From Metarhizium brunneum (taxonomy: Eukaryota > Ascomycota > Sordariomycetes > Hypocreales > Clavicipitaceae), in assembly GCF_013426205.1 (NCBI RefSeq), contig NC_089426.1, positions 2,170,001-2,234,000 on the forward strand: a DNA stretch of 64,000 nt. The letters run 5' to 3'. Of the stretch, positions 60,884 to 64,000 are shown in pieces; within the stretch, counting starts at the first letter, position 1, and every line of letters begins with the position of its first letter. Under the pieces are notes generated by a model. The model saw only the letters and a list, made by a program, of their open reading frames with translations. It did no database searches and was not told where the DNA came from. The position numbers and the translations under genes are program-made.

Positions 60884-63333
60884 GACCATGCGCAGGTCCG
60901 TGGCCGACGACAGCACAGTGCACGGCGCTTGAGGGATACTAATCTCGATACAAAAATTTGCTTTGCTCTCCCGACTGCCTTTCTTTCTTTATTCTTACTT
61001 TTGCTTTTTTTTCCGGGGCGTCTCTTCATCTTTCCACTGCCAGCATTCACGATACAAAAGGACAAATGATATTATGAAAGACTTAGATCAACGCAACTGG
61101 AGCAGGCTGTCAGCACGAGCAGCCTGTGTTTGATGCACATAGCAGCGGTGTCTCGGCGTATGGAAGGAAGCAGCTTTTTATTTCGGTTGACGACGATTTG
61201 CGGGGCTGTTTACGAGCGACGGCCCCGTGGTTTGGACTTGCAGCGATGATGTGCGTGATATGGTCGACAGGTCAGAATTTGGAGTAGGCGGACAGCAGTG
61301 GTAGAGATAGCAATGAATGACAAGGCGCGTAGGAGTCGAGGTGTTTCTTTCTCCCTTTGAGTTGTGTTTAACTTGGCATGAATAACTGATGAGGTAAATG
61401 CATGGGAGCTGAAGGCCGAAATCAGGCTTCATTAAATAAAGGGGGGTGATAAAGTCCAAAAAGAAAATATGCACAGACGGTGAGAATAGCATCAGGCGGT
61501 GTTGGCAAAACGGGACAGGCTAACAGGCTGTAACAGTCGACTGGTCATACGACGGTGCTCTTGAGGATGGAGGATAAAGGCCGCATGGTAGGGCCGCAGG
61601 CGAGCTGAATTTATTCTGGTGATGAATGATGCGGTTTCGGGGACCTCTTTATTGCTTGCTACCTCTGCACTATTTATGGAGCACTGTCGGCAGCGTTGGC
61701 CAACGTGTCGGGGAACGAACGAGGGAAGTGAGCGAGCGGCTACAACGATGTTGGGTGGGTTCGACATCAAGTCGAGGCTGTTGAGGTGCTACTATTATTA
61801 TCGTGCGTCGCCCCTGTTCCCCGGGCAGTCGGACCGTTGACGGGAGGAGCTGGACAGGGCAGAGAAGTGCCGGGCGCTAGGCGAGATCTCATCTGTTGTA
61901 GTACTCCGTACTTGGGTAGTACTGGTGATATGTGCCAGGATGACGATGCATGGTCTTGTTGACACGTGGGCGCATGACTTGAGTGGTTTGTTTATATGGT
62001 TGTTCGAGCTGCCCGTGAAGCACCGGGGACACGGGCACGACTCGAAAGAAGCGTCCGACTGCCAACAAGTGAGTATTTACTCAGAGTCCAGAATCCGCCA
62101 TTGATCCTGTCATGTTGTACGTGGTGGAATACCGTCATGCCATGATCAGCGGCGTTTCGTCCCGTCCTCCAAACCAAGCCTCGAGTCTCGACTGCCACGT
62201 TTCCATTTTTTCCTTCCTTCTTTCCTTCTATTTTTACCGGGCTTGCCGCTCCCTTACAAAATGCACTCATTCCCGACGAATGCAGGGCCAGGGGTGCCAA
62301 GACGCGTGAGCAATCCAGAAAATCTGCAGAGCTACAAGGTTGCTTGATAGACGACGGGCTTTACGCGATCCTCAGCGCGTGGGGGGCGGGGTGGTGGGAA
62401 ATCTGGCAGGGGCAGTAAAGCCAATCACAGGCGGGGAAGTAGCTCCCCGCGCTGCTGAAAATACCAAAATAGCACGTAGCCGCCGACGACGACGTCCGCG
62501 GGCGAGAATGATTGGCTCCACGGATCGGGCCTGCATTCCGTCCTGCGTTGCATCCATTTGCTACTGCATTGACGGGTTGCATATTGCATATGTGCATGCA
62601 TCATGAGGGCTCTCGTCACAGGCACCACAGGCACCACCCGGCATGGTGGGTGAATTGGCAATACAATGTACGATGGCAGCGTCGTGACGGGGAAGACGCC
62701 ATGTCTATTTTCGATGCAAGATCAGCCAGACGCTCGCCCGTCGGCGGCAATTGATGGTTGCATAGACGCCACCCATGTTCTTGGTGACCACATGGCATGC
62801 CTGGACCCTGGTCCTACGAAGCTGAAGATTGTCAGGGAGTGTTCCCGATGACCTGTTTCATGTTTCAAAGGGTTTCGAGTTTCAGAACCGCTGGAATTGG
62901 CGTGGTACGCCTCGTGGTTGGCGATTGGGTGCGGCTGTCGTCACCGAGGTAATTTGGACGCACGCAACCACGCTATTCCCCATGATTCATGATGCCCATG
63001 GTTATATATTCCGCATACCCACTTGTTTGCAATCCAGTTCGGCGCAGCTGGGGGAGCTCATGATAATTTGTGTTCACTCTTTTGGGCCGTTCGCATCGTT
63101 TTGCCATCTGGTAGTGTCTGGTTGTCTTGGTGAGACGCGGAATGCTGAATGTTGCTGTGGATGCTCGATGCTCCTCGTGAGCGAGTGTTGACCATCCAAA
63201 GTTCCTTTTTACTACCAGTCTTTAAACTCGTCACCGCTTCATTATCTTTGACGACTTTCCCTGTACTATTCGCCATCTTCTTTCTCCCCCCTTCTTCTTC
63301 CTTTAAGGAGCAATCATTGACATCGTCAACACC
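60884..63333. other. 2.4-kb intergenic region
   Basis: It runs from the deubiquitinase stop to the next start codon. Contains TACTCCGTA at 61902-61910. A pyrimidine-rich run just before 63334 (about 63270-63305) looks like a 5' UTR/promoter CT tract. Several short frames exist but none has a recognisable motif. Confidence 0.55.
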
Positions 63334-64000
63334 ATGGCGTTAAAGGAGCAAATTTCTTCGCCCCTCGAGGCTGGGCCATCCGTCCTTGATGCTCGCCGTC
63401 TTCCTCATCACTTGACTCCCGCTCTCGAATATGCCTCCTCTCGACTTGCCAAAAAGTCCCTCCATCTTACCCTTGTCGTCGTCCGAAGTGACTACCAACT
63501 ACCAAGAGTGATTCCTCCGCTGGCATCACCCGGCCTGTCTACTCCAAGCACACCAGCCTCTCCGCCTGCAAGCAAGTTCAGCTTTTCTACCAGTCCTGTC
63601 ACCGCCTTGAAGCAGCTTGTTCGGACGGCGTCACGACAGAACTCGGAACCAGCACAGTCCGTCGGCCCCAAGAGTGCTGTGTCGTCACCGGCCACAACAA
63701 CCCTGGACTCTCCTGGTCCGAGATCTCGATGGCCTCTCTCGCCTTCAACGCCTTTGTCTCCGCCTCCCATGACTCCGTGTACACCGTCGTCTGTTGCCAC
63801 GGATTACACTGGCCCTATGACACCGGGGGGTTGTGGGATGCGCTTTATCCATGCATCGGATTTAAGTGCCAAGGATCAAAGAATCCAGCGGGCTGTGTTT
63901 ACTAAGACAGCACGAAAGTTTAGCTTGGGGTAAGCTCCTGTAACAACATAAAAAGGGCCAAGTGCTATCGAAACCCACGCTGATGTGTCAAAAAAAAAGG
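63334..64000 (+). CDS. Conserved Ser/Pro-rich protein of unknown function (partial, 3' end outside window)
   Basis: Exon 1 runs 63334..63929 (198 codons plus 2 nt) and ends at a strong GTAAGC donor; the intron continues past the window edge. Without splicing the frame would stop at once (TAA). The N-terminus MALKEQISSPLEAGPSVLDA and then LPHHLTPALEYASSRLAKKS looks folded and resembles a hypothetical protein family I recall from Sordariomycetes. It is followed by a Ser/Pro/Thr-rich linker containing repeated STP and SPP motifs. GMRFIHASDL and RAVFTKTARKFSLG near the exon end suggest a second ordered part. No function can be assigned. The CT-rich tract upstream fits a highly transcribed fungal promoter. 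Confidence 0.75.

Overview
The window is nuclear DNA of a filamentous ascomycete (Pezizomycotina). Genes carry short introns of about 45 to 175 nt with GT-AG ends and CTAAC-like branch sites. The gene families (LaeA-type methyltransferase, Zn2Cys6 factor, GPI-anchored aspartic protease, RNase MRP subunit Pop3, fungal nucleotide-sugar 4,6-dehydratase) and general style suggest Sordariomycetes, probably Hypocreales. The species cannot be read from the sequence. I found no tRNA, rRNA or CRISPR array.

The left part (1 to about 31 kb) is gene-poor. A TALE homeobox factor (6.9-8.3 kb), a Zn2Cys6 transcription factor (15.1-18.0 kb) and a GPI-anchored aspartic protease (19.1-20.6 kb, minus) sit among gene-free stretches of 4 to 7 kb. 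These stretches carry short tandem repeats, CATA/TATG tracts and a recurring 9-mer, TACGGAGTA. Between 24.8 and 30.0 kb lies a group of relics beside one intact gene: an intact fructosamine-kinase-like gene (minus), a broken MFS transporter (plus), a second fructosamine-kinase paralog with two in-frame stops and no 5' end (minus), and a 5'-truncated, frameshifted cytosolic glutamyl-tRNA synthetase (plus). The last two meet head to head at about 28.62-28.65 kb.

The right part (31-64 kb) is dense and mostly housekeeping: guanine deaminase, a V-ATPase proteolipid, VPS18 (HOPS/CORVET), a LaeA-like methyltransferase, a nucleotide-sugar 4,6-dehydratase, the divergent ribosome-biogenesis pair RPF1/NOC3, a repeat-bearing protein of unknown function, POP3, a 2,648-residue ubiquitin-specific protease, and the first exon of a conserved Ser/Pro-rich protein that runs off the right edge.

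Exon structures were built by hand from splice signals, reading phase and conserved motifs. Each complete model closes in phase from start to stop; the weakest points are named in the entries. RPF1, NOC3 and POP3 all serve rRNA maturation and lie within about 7 kb. VPS18 and the V-ATPase proteolipid both act at the vacuole and are convergent neighbours.
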